64,000 bases of DNA from PMG-095 sp049324695 (GTDB lineage: Bacteria > Myxococcota_A > Polyangia > Polyangiales > Polyangiaceae): the NCBI GenBank assembly GCA_049324695.1, contig JBMOMJ010000016.1, forward strand, positions 248,001-312,000, in the 5' to 3' direction. The notes beneath the pieces were generated by a model that did no database searches, was not told where the DNA came from, and was given only the letters and a program-made list of their open reading frames with translations. This document shows, in pieces, positions 34,358 through 41,848 of the stretch. A program made the position numbers and the translations under genes. Positions within the stretch are counted from its first letter, which is position 1. Every line of letters begins with the position of its first letter.

Positions 34358-36682
34358 CTAGCTCGCGGCCGAGAGCGTTGCCTTGAGCTTGGGATCGCGC
34401 TTCGCGAGATTTACGTACAACCAAATAAAGGCGGTGAACAACAACACCGTCTCGTTCTGGAAGTGGCGTTCCAAGTCAGGCTCCAGCGCCGACCAATAGC
34501 CGGCGACGCACATCACTAAGAGCGGCGCAGCGACCTGATGCAGCGGCACCGCCAACGCTTCGAACTTCGGCTCCTCCTCGTCGGGATCGCGTTCGGCGAG
34601 CTTGGCCTTCTTCGGCACGACCACGCTGCCGAGTAGCGCCAACAGGAACACCAGGTGCGAGTAGTAGTTCGAGGGATTCCAGATCACGAGCGCGAGCGGC
34701 AGGCCGATCAACATGGCCTGATGCAACGGACGCCGCCGGCCCAGCATGAAAATACTGACGACGGCGATGATGATGGCACCCACGTGAATCAAGCGGCGCG
34801 CCTGCAGCACACGGCCGGCGTTACCATCCGCGCCAGCAACCAGCGCGCGTAGGCTGACCTCGTTCACTCCCACGTCGCGATTCAAGAGCGTGACCTTGTC
34901 CCACCAGTTGCCCCATACGTGGAAACCGTAGAGCAACCCAGTGAACAAGAACGCAAACAGCATCGTTCCGATTGCACCCGCCAACACACGCACCGTTTCC
35001 GGATGAGCGGCGTACACTTCCTTGGGCGTCGGTAGCTTCTTCTCGGTCTGCCAGTACTCGATCAACCACCAGATCCCAGGGATCGAAACGCCGAGCAGCG
35101 CGGCACCGGGAAACGCGCGAATCATGGCGGCTAGAGCCAAGCAAGCGCCACCCAGCGCCCAGCGTTGAGCTTTGAGTGCGCACGCACCAAAGCCAAGGAA
35201 CACGAGCCAGTCGTGCCGCAACGTGGCGCCGCTCCAGTTCGTGCCGAACATATAGAGATCGTTGGCGCCAAACACAGTCATGGCGATCAGCATCGGCCAC
35301 AGCCCGAATGTCTTCCACATTGCTGCTGCCATGAGCAGCAGGAGCACGCCGTCCGCCAAGCCCGCCCAAGTGAGTAAGCTCTCACCGGCTGGCGCGCTGC
35401 CCAACATCAGGCGCGCGAAAAAGACCCACACTGGCGTCGCGTTGGCGCCGTGATCGGTGAGCGTACCGATGAACTCCGGCCCCATCACTTCCTCGAAGTA
35501 GAGCATGTCCTTTCTGAGCTCTGCCCAACGCTCCGGCGTGAAACGCTTCTTGATGTCTTGGACCTGCTGTGTGATGTCGCCAACGCGCCGCACCTTGTGA
35601 TCGGAGAGGCCGCGCACTTCGACGTGCGACATCGATTCCAGCGAGCCGTTGCGCTGGTCTTCTGCGTAGGCCATCACGCTGGCGAGGTACACGCCGTCGT
35701 ACTGCAGCTCTTTGAAGTACTTGGCGAACGGCTGGTACACACGCATGTCGTACGTGTGCACGAACTCGGGTCGGTTCTCTTTGTGGTTCCAGAACTGCGG
35801 GCGGCCCAGGTTGTAGAAGGACGCGAAGGCCAGCACGGCGCTGGTCGCCAACGCAGCCGTCACGACGTGACGATGCGCAGGGAAGCGTTTGGCGGCGATG
35901 GCCCGCCGCAGCACCGCGAGCAGCGCGATGGCTCCAGAGATGGCGCGCACGTAAGCGACTTCACGATTCGCGAGCGGCCACGCCGAGTCCGCAGCGTCGT
36001 AGGCGAGACCACCCGCCACGAGCACCAGCCCGGCGCCCAGCGCGAGCACCAAGGTCGCGGAAGAGGCATGCGTTGCGAACAGCCACACAGCGAACGCCGC
36101 TCCGAGGTAAAGCAAACAAGTGCGCACGCGCGACGCCTGGCTTTCACCGGAAACGCGACCGAGCGCGGGCGGGTTTTTCGGCTTCTCCGAGAATACTTGG
36201 AGTTCGGTGACCGAATAGGCGCGATCACCACCGCGCGCCGTCAAACGCAGGTAGCGACCTTTGCCATCGAGCGTGTCGTTCCAGCGCTCGCGTAAACCTG
36301 GCTCACTGCGTGGCCCGGCATTCCACAACGGGCTGAACGTCTTGCCGTCTTCGGAGATCGCGAGCAGGTACTCGTCGTTGTTGTCGCCCTGCACGTAGGC
36401 TGCGACGATTGGTTTGCTTGAGCCGAGGTCGAACTCGACGAAAGCGCGATCCGACTCCAACACGGCAGCAGCCGTCGAGTTCCAGTCGTCGCCTTCGTGT
36501 GCACGCGCGCCGTCGGTCAGCACCTTTACGTTCGACACGCCTTGCGAGCGCAACGGTGCACGCCCCGCGAGCAGGTTGCCCTCGGCGCGCGACGGTAGAG
36601 CAAACGTCGTGATCAAGGTCGCCGCCCACACCATGACTAGGGCCAGCATTCTTCTGCGCAGGGATTCGACAGCCGCTCTCAT
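34358..36682 (-). CDS. polytopic membrane protein with N-terminal discoidin-like domain (GT-C-like)
   Basis: A 774-residue protein. From ATG 36682 it begins with a signal segment (MLALVMVWAATLITTFALPS), then residues ~40-170 resemble an F5/8-type (discoidin) beta-sandwich: DWNSTAAAVLESDRAFVEFD, YLLAISEDGKTFSPLWN and RYLRLTARGGDRAYSVTELQ. About ten transmembrane segments follow, with a large periplasmic loop (about 290-400). The layout of multiple helices plus a sugar-binding module fits a GT-C-type glycosyltransferase or lipid-linked sugar protein, but I see no decisive catalytic motif. GGAGG is 12 bases upstream of ATG 36682. It lies 93 bases after the coiled-coil gene on the same strand. 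Confidence 0.72.
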   Translation of the reverse strand: MRAAVESLRRRMLALVMVWAATLITTFALPSRAEGNLLAGRAPLRSQGVSNVKVLTDGARAHEGDDWNSTAAAVLESDRAFVEFDLGSSKPIVAAYVQGDNNDEYLLAISEDGKTFSPLWNAGPRSEPGLRERWNDTLDGKGRYLRLTARGGDRAYSVTELQVFSEKPKNPPALGRVSGESQASRVRTCLLYLGAAFAVWLFATHASSATLVLALGAGLVLVAGGLAYDAADSAWPLANREVAYVRAISGAIALLAVLRRAIAAKRFPAHRHVVTAALATSAVLAFASFYNLGRPQFWNHKENRPEFVHTYDMRVYQPFAKYFKELQYDGVYLASVMAYAEDQRNGSLESMSHVEVRGLSDHKVRRVGDITQQVQDIKKRFTPERWAELRKDMLYFEEVMGPEFIGTLTDHGANATPVWVFFARLMLGSAPAGESLLTWAGLADGVLLLLMAAAMWKTFGLWPMLIAMTVFGANDLYMFGTNWSGATLRHDWLVFLGFGACALKAQRWALGGACLALAAMIRAFPGAALLGVSIPGIWWLIEYWQTEKKLPTPKEVYAAHPETVRVLAGAIGTMLFAFLFTGLLYGFHVWGNWWDKVTLLNRDVGVNEVSLRALVAGADGNAGRVLQARRLIHVGAIIIAVVSIFMLGRRRPLHQAMLIGLPLALVIWNPSNYYSHLVFLLALLGSVVVPKKAKLAERDPDEEEPKFEALAVPLHQVAAPLLVMCVAGYWSALEPDLERHFQNETVLLFTAFIWLYVNLAKRDPKLKATLSAAS

Positions 36683-36775
36683 CGCGTCACACATCCTCCA
36701 CCGCGGGCCCTCGGGCCGACGCGGCGGCGACACTCTAGCCCAGAGCAACCCCTGTTCGAGGGGTTTCACGCTTTG

Positions 36776-37384
36776 TTAGGCGCGTTCGGGCGTCGAATCG
36801 TCGCTCGGCGGTGTGCTCGGCTGGCTTTCGAGCTCGGCGAGGCGCCGACGGAGCGCTGCCAGCTCGCGTTCGTGGTCGTTGACCAGCGATGCGATGAACG
36901 CGTCGTGCTCCTCTACCAAAAACTTTCGCTCGCGCGCGGCATCGCGACCCGTCTCGTCCACGAGCCGCTCCAGGCGTTGGATGCGCCGCTCGAGCGTGCC
37001 CCGCTCCGCGCCTTCGCCGTCAACCATCGAGCAAAGCTCTTCGAGCTCACGCACGAGAGCGGCGTTGGCATCGCGCACCGAATTGATGCTGGCGCTGAGA
37101 AACTTGGCGGTTCGCAGCAAATCCGAAAGCGTGGCTTCGTTGCGAGCGCTGGCAGAAAGTGCTGCTTCGATGCGCGCGGCGAGCACTGCCGGCGAAGGTC
37201 GCGCTCCGGACTCTGCGGATGCGTGGCGTTCTGGAGCTACCACGGGTTCTGCAGCGATCACGGGAAGCGCATCGCTGACGTTCTCGTTCGCTTCTCGATC
37301 ATCAGGCGCTTCGGCGACGAGCTCAGCTTCAGTCACTGCTTCGAAATCACCGGTATCAATCAGCGCGGCGCTGGAGCTCGCCAT
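36776..37384 (-). CDS. coiled-coil protein
   Basis: A 202-residue acidic protein. AGGAAGG seven bases upstream supports ATG 37384 over longer frames reaching 37492. Residues ~75-190 form a heptad-rich coiled coil (LARIEAALSASARNEATLSD, RRIQRLERLVDETGRDAARE, HERELAALRRRLAELES). The N-terminal 70 residues are acidic and disordered-looking. There is no membrane segment. Such proteins are often cytoskeletal or scaffold components. It is probably co-transcribed with the downstream membrane protein gene. Confidence 0.72.
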   Translation of the reverse strand: MASSSAALIDTGDFEAVTEAELVAEAPDDREANENVSDALPVIAAEPVVAPERHASAESGARPSPAVLAARIEAALSASARNEATLSDLLRTAKFLSASINSVRDANAALVRELEELCSMVDGEGAERGTLERRIQRLERLVDETGRDAARERKFLVEEHDAFIASLVNDHERELAALRRRLAELESQPSTPPSDDSTPERA

Positions 37385-37563
37385 CCGTTCACCTTCCTGA
37401 GATCTCGTGTCGGACCTGTATGATTTAGTCCACATTCGCGGCGCGCGGCAGGCAAGCTTCACTCTGCCGGGAGGATTCTGGTCGCGTCGCACCGAAACGG
37501 TGACGAAACTGTGCGGTCGGGGGCGTTCCGCCGGAGGCTTCGGCGCTCAATCGCTCAAATCGC

Positions 37564-37827
37564 TCAGTCGTTGATTGGCCGGCTCTTCAATTCTTCGAGC
37601 TCACCGGGAGCGAACGTGAAGCGCTTGGTCGGACCATCGCCAGCCACCTCGTTCAATTGCGAGAGCAGTTCGCCAGCGACGAGCGAGCCCGCGCTGCGCG
37701 CCTTCACCAGGTACGCGACGGCAGTGCCGAACGAAACCAGTGCTTGCCGATCGCTCCCCGCGCGAAGCGCGCTCGCGCAGTGATCCAATAGCCGCGCCAC
37801 CTCACTGCGCCACGAGGCTTTGTCCAT
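37564..37827 (-). CDS. small hypothetical protein
   Basis: An 87-residue protein (MDKASWRSEVARLLDHCASA, then LSQLNEVAGDGPTKRFTFAP) that looks like two or three helices and a short tail. ATG 37827 has no strong ribosome site. No family recognised. The amino-acid composition is less biased than that of shadow frames, which supports a real gene, but only moderately. Confidence 0.5.
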   Translation of the reverse strand: MDKASWRSEVARLLDHCASALRAGSDRQALVSFGTAVAYLVKARSAGSLVAGELLSQLNEVAGDGPTKRFTFAPGELEELKSRPIND

Positions 37828-38015
37828 TCGATAAAGATAGCAGGGCGCGCGGCTCGCGTTTGCCAGTTTCGGAGCGCAACCGCGCTGGGTAAACGTCGGA
37901 AGGTGTCGCAGGTACTGGCCGGCTTCGCGACACGTGTGCTGTTTGGCGATCTCGACGAGAACGCCCTGAAATTCGGGCGGTATTGCGGCGCGCCGGCGGC
38001 GCAGTCAGCGTGGCG

Positions 38016-38819
38016 ATGGCAAAAATCATGAGCGGGCGCGGCTTGGCTTTTCGGATTCGAGTGGGCGTGCTCTTGGCGGTACTCGCTGGCGTGCTCGTGT
38101 ACGCCTGGCGAGACGTTCAGGGCCGCCGCGAGCGCACTGCGTTTCAGCGCACGCTCAAAGTTGCGCTCGTGATCGTGGAGGCTCAGCCCGTCGAACCGAC
38201 GGCGCTCGCCCAGCTCAAGCTGCGTGTTCGTGAGCTCGAGCATCGCCTGACATCCGAGTTTCGCCGCTATCGTCCGCACGGACCGCAGCCGTTTGCGTTC
38301 GTGGTGTTCGGCCCAGTTCCGCAAAGCGTGCCGCCGCCGGCGCGTGAAGATTCGAGTGCTGTTGGTTTGGCTCGCCGCGCTTGGGAGCTCATGCAGTTCA
38401 CGCGTGAGGTCGATGCGCGCGCACGGGTACCAACTCGCGGCTTCGATACGCGCCTGTACGTGGTGGTGCGGCCGCCGGCCAGTGGCGCGCGTGCATTCGT
38501 CGAAGGTGCGAGCGAACAAGGTGGTCGTGTCGGCGTAGCGCTGGTCGAGCTCGACGACGAGATGGCAGACTTTGCGCTCTTCGTTGCGGCCCACGAGCTC
38601 TTTCACACGCTGGGCGCAACGGATAAGTACGATGCGAGCGGTCGCACACGCATTCCCGACGGCCTCGCGGAACCCGACTTGGTGCCCCAGCTGCCACAGC
38701 GCTTCGCGGAGCTGATGGCGGAAAATCGTCCGCTGGATGCGGTGCAGGAGGTTCCACCGAGCTCACTCGCCGAGCTTGCGGTGGGGCCGCGCACAGCGGC
38801 CGAAGTCGGATGGCGCTGA
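38016..38819 (+). CDS. membrane-anchored metzincin-like zinc protease
   Basis: A 267-residue protein. One N-terminal transmembrane segment (about residues 12-32, VGVLLAVLAGVLVYAW) anchors a domain outside the membrane. The zinc site is HELFHTLGATD (His193 first), matching HExxHxxGxxD, the metzincin pattern with Asp as third ligand, as in snapalysin. The upstream part (KVALVIVEAQPVEPTALAQL) and the RLYVVVRPPASGARA strand would build the N-terminal half of the fold. It is probably a cell-surface or periplasmic peptidase. ATG 38016 is chosen; 38028 is also possible. The ccmE gene follows after 59 bases. Confidence 0.75.
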   Translation: MAKIMSGRGLAFRIRVGVLLAVLAGVLVYAWRDVQGRRERTAFQRTLKVALVIVEAQPVEPTALAQLKLRVRELEHRLTSEFRRYRPHGPQPFAFVVFGPVPQSVPPPAREDSSAVGLARRAWELMQFTREVDARARVPTRGFDTRLYVVVRPPASGARAFVEGASEQGGRVGVALVELDDEMADFALFVAAHELFHTLGATDKYDASGRTRIPDGLAEPDLVPQLPQRFAELMAENRPLDAVQEVPPSSLAELAVGPRTAAEVGWR

Positions 38820-38878
38820 TCTACGCGAAAAGCCAGCCAGAAGTGGATCAGAGTGGGCTCGGAGGCTACCTTTGCGGC

Positions 38879-39451
38879 ATGAGTCGGGTCGACGACGAAC
38901 TCGCCAAAGCCATAGCTGACTCCGAGGCTCAAGCCTCGGCCGAAGATGCTGCGCCGGTCACGCGCGCGGCTCCACTCACTCCCGGCTCACCCAAGCGGAA
39001 CCTGGCCTTGTTGGCAGCGCTGCTCGTGATGGGCGGCGGCATCCTGGTCCTGGTGATGACCAGCTTCGAGAACGCAGCGGTGTACTCGCGCGGCGTCGAC
39101 GTGCTGGTGAAGGAGAAGGACAAGCTGATGGGGCGCAACGTGCGCGTGGAAGGCTCGTTGGTGAAAGGCTCGCTGAAGCGCCGCGACCAACCGTGCGAGT
39201 ACCGCTTCGACTTGTCGAAGGGCGGCGTTACCGTGCCGGTGCGTTACGCACAGTGCATCGTGCCCGACACCTTCCGCGACATGCCCGGAATGGATGTGAC
39301 CGTCACCGCCGAAGGCACTCTGGCGCAGAACGGCAGCTTCGAGGCGACGCACATCATGGCGAAGTGCCCGTCGAAGTACGAAATGCGTGATCGCGCCGGG
39401 CGCGGTGAGCAAGCGCCGCATAGCGGCATGGCCCCTTCTGTCGCGAACTGA
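38879..39451 (+). CDS. ccmE: cytochrome c maturation haem chaperone CcmE, CxxxY type
   Basis: CcmE carries haem across to CcmF/H for attachment to apocytochrome c. The 190-residue protein has a single N-terminal anchor (residues ~41-63, NLALLAALLVMGGGILVLVM), then an OB-fold beta-barrel (LMGRNVRVEGSLVKGSLKRR, VPVRYAQCIVPDTFRDMPGM, VTVTAEGTL). The haem-binding site near the C-terminus is AKCPSKYE: Cys163 and Tyr167 form CxxxY, the variant known from deltaproteobacteria and some archaea, in place of HxxxY. ATG 38879 puts the anchor at the right distance. The other ccm genes are not in the window; hemE lies only 12 bases downstream, so the two are one operon. Confidence 0.88.
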   Translation: MSRVDDELAKAIADSEAQASAEDAAPVTRAAPLTPGSPKRNLALLAALLVMGGGILVLVMTSFENAAVYSRGVDVLVKEKDKLMGRNVRVEGSLVKGSLKRRDQPCEYRFDLSKGGVTVPVRYAQCIVPDTFRDMPGMDVTVTAEGTLAQNGSFEATHIMAKCPSKYEMRDRAGRGEQAPHSGMAPSVAN

Positions 39452-39463
39452 GCCGATCGAAAC

Positions 39464-40492
39464 ATGTGGGATCGTTTTTTACGCGCTTGTCGGCGTGAAC
39501 CCGTCGATGCGACTCCGGTTTGGTTCATGCGCCAAGCCGGCCGCTACATGGAAGAGTACCGCGCGATCCGCAAGCGCCACAGCTTGCTCGAGATCTGCAA
39601 GCAGCCGGAGCTCGCGTGTGAGGTCACGTTGCAGCCGGTGCGCGCGCACGGCGTGGACGCCGCGATTCTCTTCGCGGACATCTTGTTGCCGCTCGCTCCG
39701 ATGGGAGCGCCGTTCGAATTCGCTGCCGGCGAAGGCCCAGTGTTTTCGCACCCGCTGCGCACGCGCGCCGACATCGAGGCGCTACGCCCGCTCGATCCCG
39801 AAGAGGGCCTCGGCTACGTGCTGCAAGCGATTCGGCTGATCCGGCGCGAACTCGACGGCAAGACGCCGCTGATTGGCTTCGCTGGCGCGCCCTTCACGTT
39901 GGCAAGCTACCTGATCGAAGGTGGCAAGAGCTCGCACTACGCTCTCACCAAGCGCCTGATGTATCGCGAGCCCGAAGTGTGGCACCTCTTGATGCAGAAG
40001 CTCTCGGAGATGCTGCGCGTGTACCTGCGCGCGCAGGTCGCCGCCGGCGCGCAAGCCGTGCAGCTCTTCGATTCGTGGGTGGGCTCGCTTTCACCCAGCG
40101 ACTACCGCGCCTTCATTCAGCCTCATGTGCGCTCGATTTTGAAAGATGTCGAGACCACAGGTGTACCGGTGATTCACTTCGGCACCGACACGGCCATGCT
40201 GCTCGAGCTGCAGCGCGACGCGGGCGGCACGGTAATCGGCGTGGACTTTCGCACGCCGCTCGACAACGCCATTCAGCGCCTAGGTGATTCGGTGGCGGTG
40301 CAAGGCAACCTCGATCCACTTTTGCTCGACGCGCCTCAGCCGCTTCTAACTCGCCGCATCGACGAAATCCTCGCCTGTGTCGGCTCGCGGAACGGGCACA
40401 TCTTCAACCTCGGTCACGGCATCCTGCCGGAGACGTCGCCGGAGGCCGTGAAGTTCGTTGTCGACTACGTTCACGAGCGCTCGGCTCGCTGA
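39464..40492 (+). CDS. hemE: uroporphyrinogen decarboxylase
   Basis: HemE removes four carboxyls from uroporphyrinogen III to give coproporphyrinogen III in haem synthesis. 342 residues, full length. Signature 1 is PVWFMRQAGRYMEEYR (catalytic Arg region), the active-site Asp lies in AILFADIL, signature 2 is GFAGAPFTLASYLIEG, and the C-terminal NLGHGILPET carries the conserved His. ATG 39464 is the natural start. It sits immediately behind ccmE, linking haem synthesis with cytochrome c assembly. A 12-base palindrome (CCGGGCGCCCGG, 40493-40504) follows the stop. Confidence 0.97.
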   Translation: MWDRFLRACRREPVDATPVWFMRQAGRYMEEYRAIRKRHSLLEICKQPELACEVTLQPVRAHGVDAAILFADILLPLAPMGAPFEFAAGEGPVFSHPLRTRADIEALRPLDPEEGLGYVLQAIRLIRRELDGKTPLIGFAGAPFTLASYLIEGGKSSHYALTKRLMYREPEVWHLLMQKLSEMLRVYLRAQVAAGAQAVQLFDSWVGSLSPSDYRAFIQPHVRSILKDVETTGVPVIHFGTDTAMLLELQRDAGGTVIGVDFRTPLDNAIQRLGDSVAVQGNLDPLLLDAPQPLLTRRIDEILACVGSRNGHIFNLGHGILPETSPEAVKFVVDYVHERSAR

Positions 40493-40528
40493 CCGGGCGC
40501 CCGGCCCCCGCAAAGCGCGCGTGCGCCG

Positions 40529-40556
40529 TTGATTTGAGAACGAGACTGGCTAAGCT
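40529..40556 (+). promoter_or_regulatory. probable promoter of the tRNA-Gln gene
   Basis: TTGATT (40529-40534, four of six to -35), a 16-base spacer, TAAGCT (40551-40556, three of six to -10). Initiation would fall a few bases before the tRNA at 40567. Weak as a motif but well placed. Confidence 0.4.
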
Positions 40557-40566
40557 CTCGCGCCTT

Positions 40567-40640
40567 TCCCGCGTCGTCTAAAGGCAGGACAAGGGACTTT
40601 GAATCCCTGAATCGTGGTTCGAATCCATGCGCGGGAACCA
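40567..40640 (+). tRNA. tRNA-Gln (anticodon UUG)
   Basis: A complete cloverleaf: acceptor strands TCCCGCG (40567-40573) and CGCGGGA (40630-40636) pair over seven bases, the D-arm has GTCTAAAGGCAGGAC, the anticodon loop is CTTTGAA with anticodon TTG, and the T-loop is TTCGAAT. Discriminator A at 40637 is followed by an encoded CCA (40638-40640). The match to bacterial tRNA-Gln is close throughout. Confidence 0.95.
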
Positions 40641-40703
40641 CATGAAGCGCGGCGGCTCCAAGCTGCCGCACAGGTGGGAGAACTGCATCTCTGTGCTGGT
40701 TCG

Positions 40704-40729
40704 GGAACTTTCGCGCGCGCGCTGCTGTC
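40704..40729 (+). promoter_or_regulatory. ECF-type promoter upstream of the sigma factor gene
   Basis: GGAACTT (40704-40710) is the classic -35 of RpoE-like ECF sigma factors; GTC follows after 16 bases (40727-40729), matching the GGAACTT-N15/16-GTC layout. It lies about 100 bases before the ECF sigma gene, so the sigma factor probably drives its own transcription. Confidence 0.6.
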
Positions 40730-40832
40730 GCTCAGAAAGAGTAGCTGCTCGGCGGCTTGCTCGCGCAAGATCACCACTCGTACTCATCGTGGCAACAGCT
40801 GAGCAGAGTCAGGACATTTCGCGCGAGGGCTC

Positions 40833-41441
40833 GTGATCGAGTTCGACGACGCCGCCGAACGCCGCTTCATCGAGCGGCTGCAAGAGCGCGACGAGCGTGC
40901 GTTCATCGAGCTCGTTCAGCTCTACCAAGTGCGCGTGTACAAACTGGTGCTGCGCATGCTCGGGCGACGCGACGAAGCCGAAGACATGGCGCAGGAAGTC
41001 TTCGTGCAGGTCTTCAAAGCCGTGGGCACGTTCCGCGGTGACTCGCGGCTCAGCACCTGGATATACCGAATTGCGGTCAACCTTTGCAAAAATAGACTGA
41101 AGTACCTCACGCGGCGTCGCAACGATGCGCAGGACGACTTCGAAGCGAGCGAAGACAGGAGCGAGCACGCGGGCGCGCCCGGTGTCACGAGCTCGGAGCT
41201 TTCGCGGCCCGATCAGCTGGTCGAGGGCTACCAAATGGAGCGCATCGTCGAGACCGCGATCTCGCAGATGGAGCCTGATTTTCGCGAAATCCTGGTGCTG
41301 CGTGACATCGAAGATCTCAGCTACGAGGAGCTTTCCGAGATTACCGGCTTGCCCGACGGCACCGTAAAAAGCCGGCTGCATCGCGCGCGCGCCATGCTCA
41401 AAGCTGCGATCGAGCGTAAAATGGGAGACAAAGCCGGATGA
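40833..41441 (+). CDS. ECF-family RNA polymerase sigma factor (RpoE-like)
   Basis: A 202-residue ECF sigma factor. Region 2 (residues ~12-85) has LVQLYQVRVYKLVLRMLGRR, DMAQEVFVQVFKAV and the -10-recognition part FRGDSRLSTWIYRIAVNLCK; region 4 (about 130-190) has SQMEPDFREILVLRDIEDLS, YEELSEITGLPDGTVKSRLH and RARAMLK. GTG 40833 has GAGGG five bases upstream. The gene overlaps the next by four bases (ATGA), so they are translationally coupled; the downstream membrane protein is the likely anti-sigma factor. A GGAACTT-GTC promoter upstream suggests autoregulation. Extracytoplasmic stress is the expected input for this class. Confidence 0.93.
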   Translation: MIEFDDAAERRFIERLQERDERAFIELVQLYQVRVYKLVLRMLGRRDEAEDMAQEVFVQVFKAVGTFRGDSRLSTWIYRIAVNLCKNRLKYLTRRRNDAQDDFEASEDRSEHAGAPGVTSSELSRPDQLVEGYQMERIVETAISQMEPDFREILVLRDIEDLSYEELSEITGLPDGTVKSRLHRARAMLKAAIERKMGDKAG

Positions 41442-41779
41442 GCCAGCAGAGCGACGACGAGGCGCGCCCGAGTTCGCCGGAGCTCGACGCGAAAAGCGAG
41501 CAAACAGTGCGCGAGTTGCTGCGCGGTGCGTTGACGGAGCCGCAGGCAGTGCCCGACCTCACTGAAGGAGTTCAGCAGAAGATTCGCGTGCGTAGCGGCG
41601 GCAAGTTTTATGCCGATGGTTGGAGCACAGTGCGGCATCCGCCGCTGAACACATACTTGATCAGCAGCTTGCTCATGCTGTTCGTGCTGTGCATCGTCTA
41701 TGCGCTGCTCGCACCATTGTCGGGTGCTCCCGAGCGCGCCAAGCCGGTGGCGCCCGTGCAAGTGCTACCCAACAAGTAG
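41438..41779 (+). CDS. probable membrane anti-sigma factor partner
   Basis: A 113-residue protein overlapping the sigma gene by ATGA. The N-terminal ~70 residues are soluble and acidic (SSPELDAKSEQTVRELLRGA); one transmembrane helix lies at about 73-93 (YLISSLLMLFVLCIVYALL), followed by a short outer tail. This topology and the coupling fit a single-pass anti-sigma factor, but there is no recognisable zinc-binding anti-sigma (ZAS) motif, so the role is inferred from context only. Confidence 0.7.
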   Translation: MSQQSDDEARPSSPELDAKSEQTVRELLRGALTEPQAVPDLTEGVQQKIRVRSGGKFYADGWSTVRHPPLNTYLISSLLMLFVLCIVYALLAPLSGAPERAKPVAPVQVLPNK

Positions 41780-41848
41780 CTAGCAGCGCTCTCGTTTCGC
41801 CCTCAAAAACGATTGTTACTTCTCGGGTCAGACACTAGCGTGCGCGCT

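Noticed and set aside
40493..40504. CCGGGCGCCCGG as terminator of hemE
   Set aside because: Palindrome without loop room or T-tract; too short for an intrinsic terminator.
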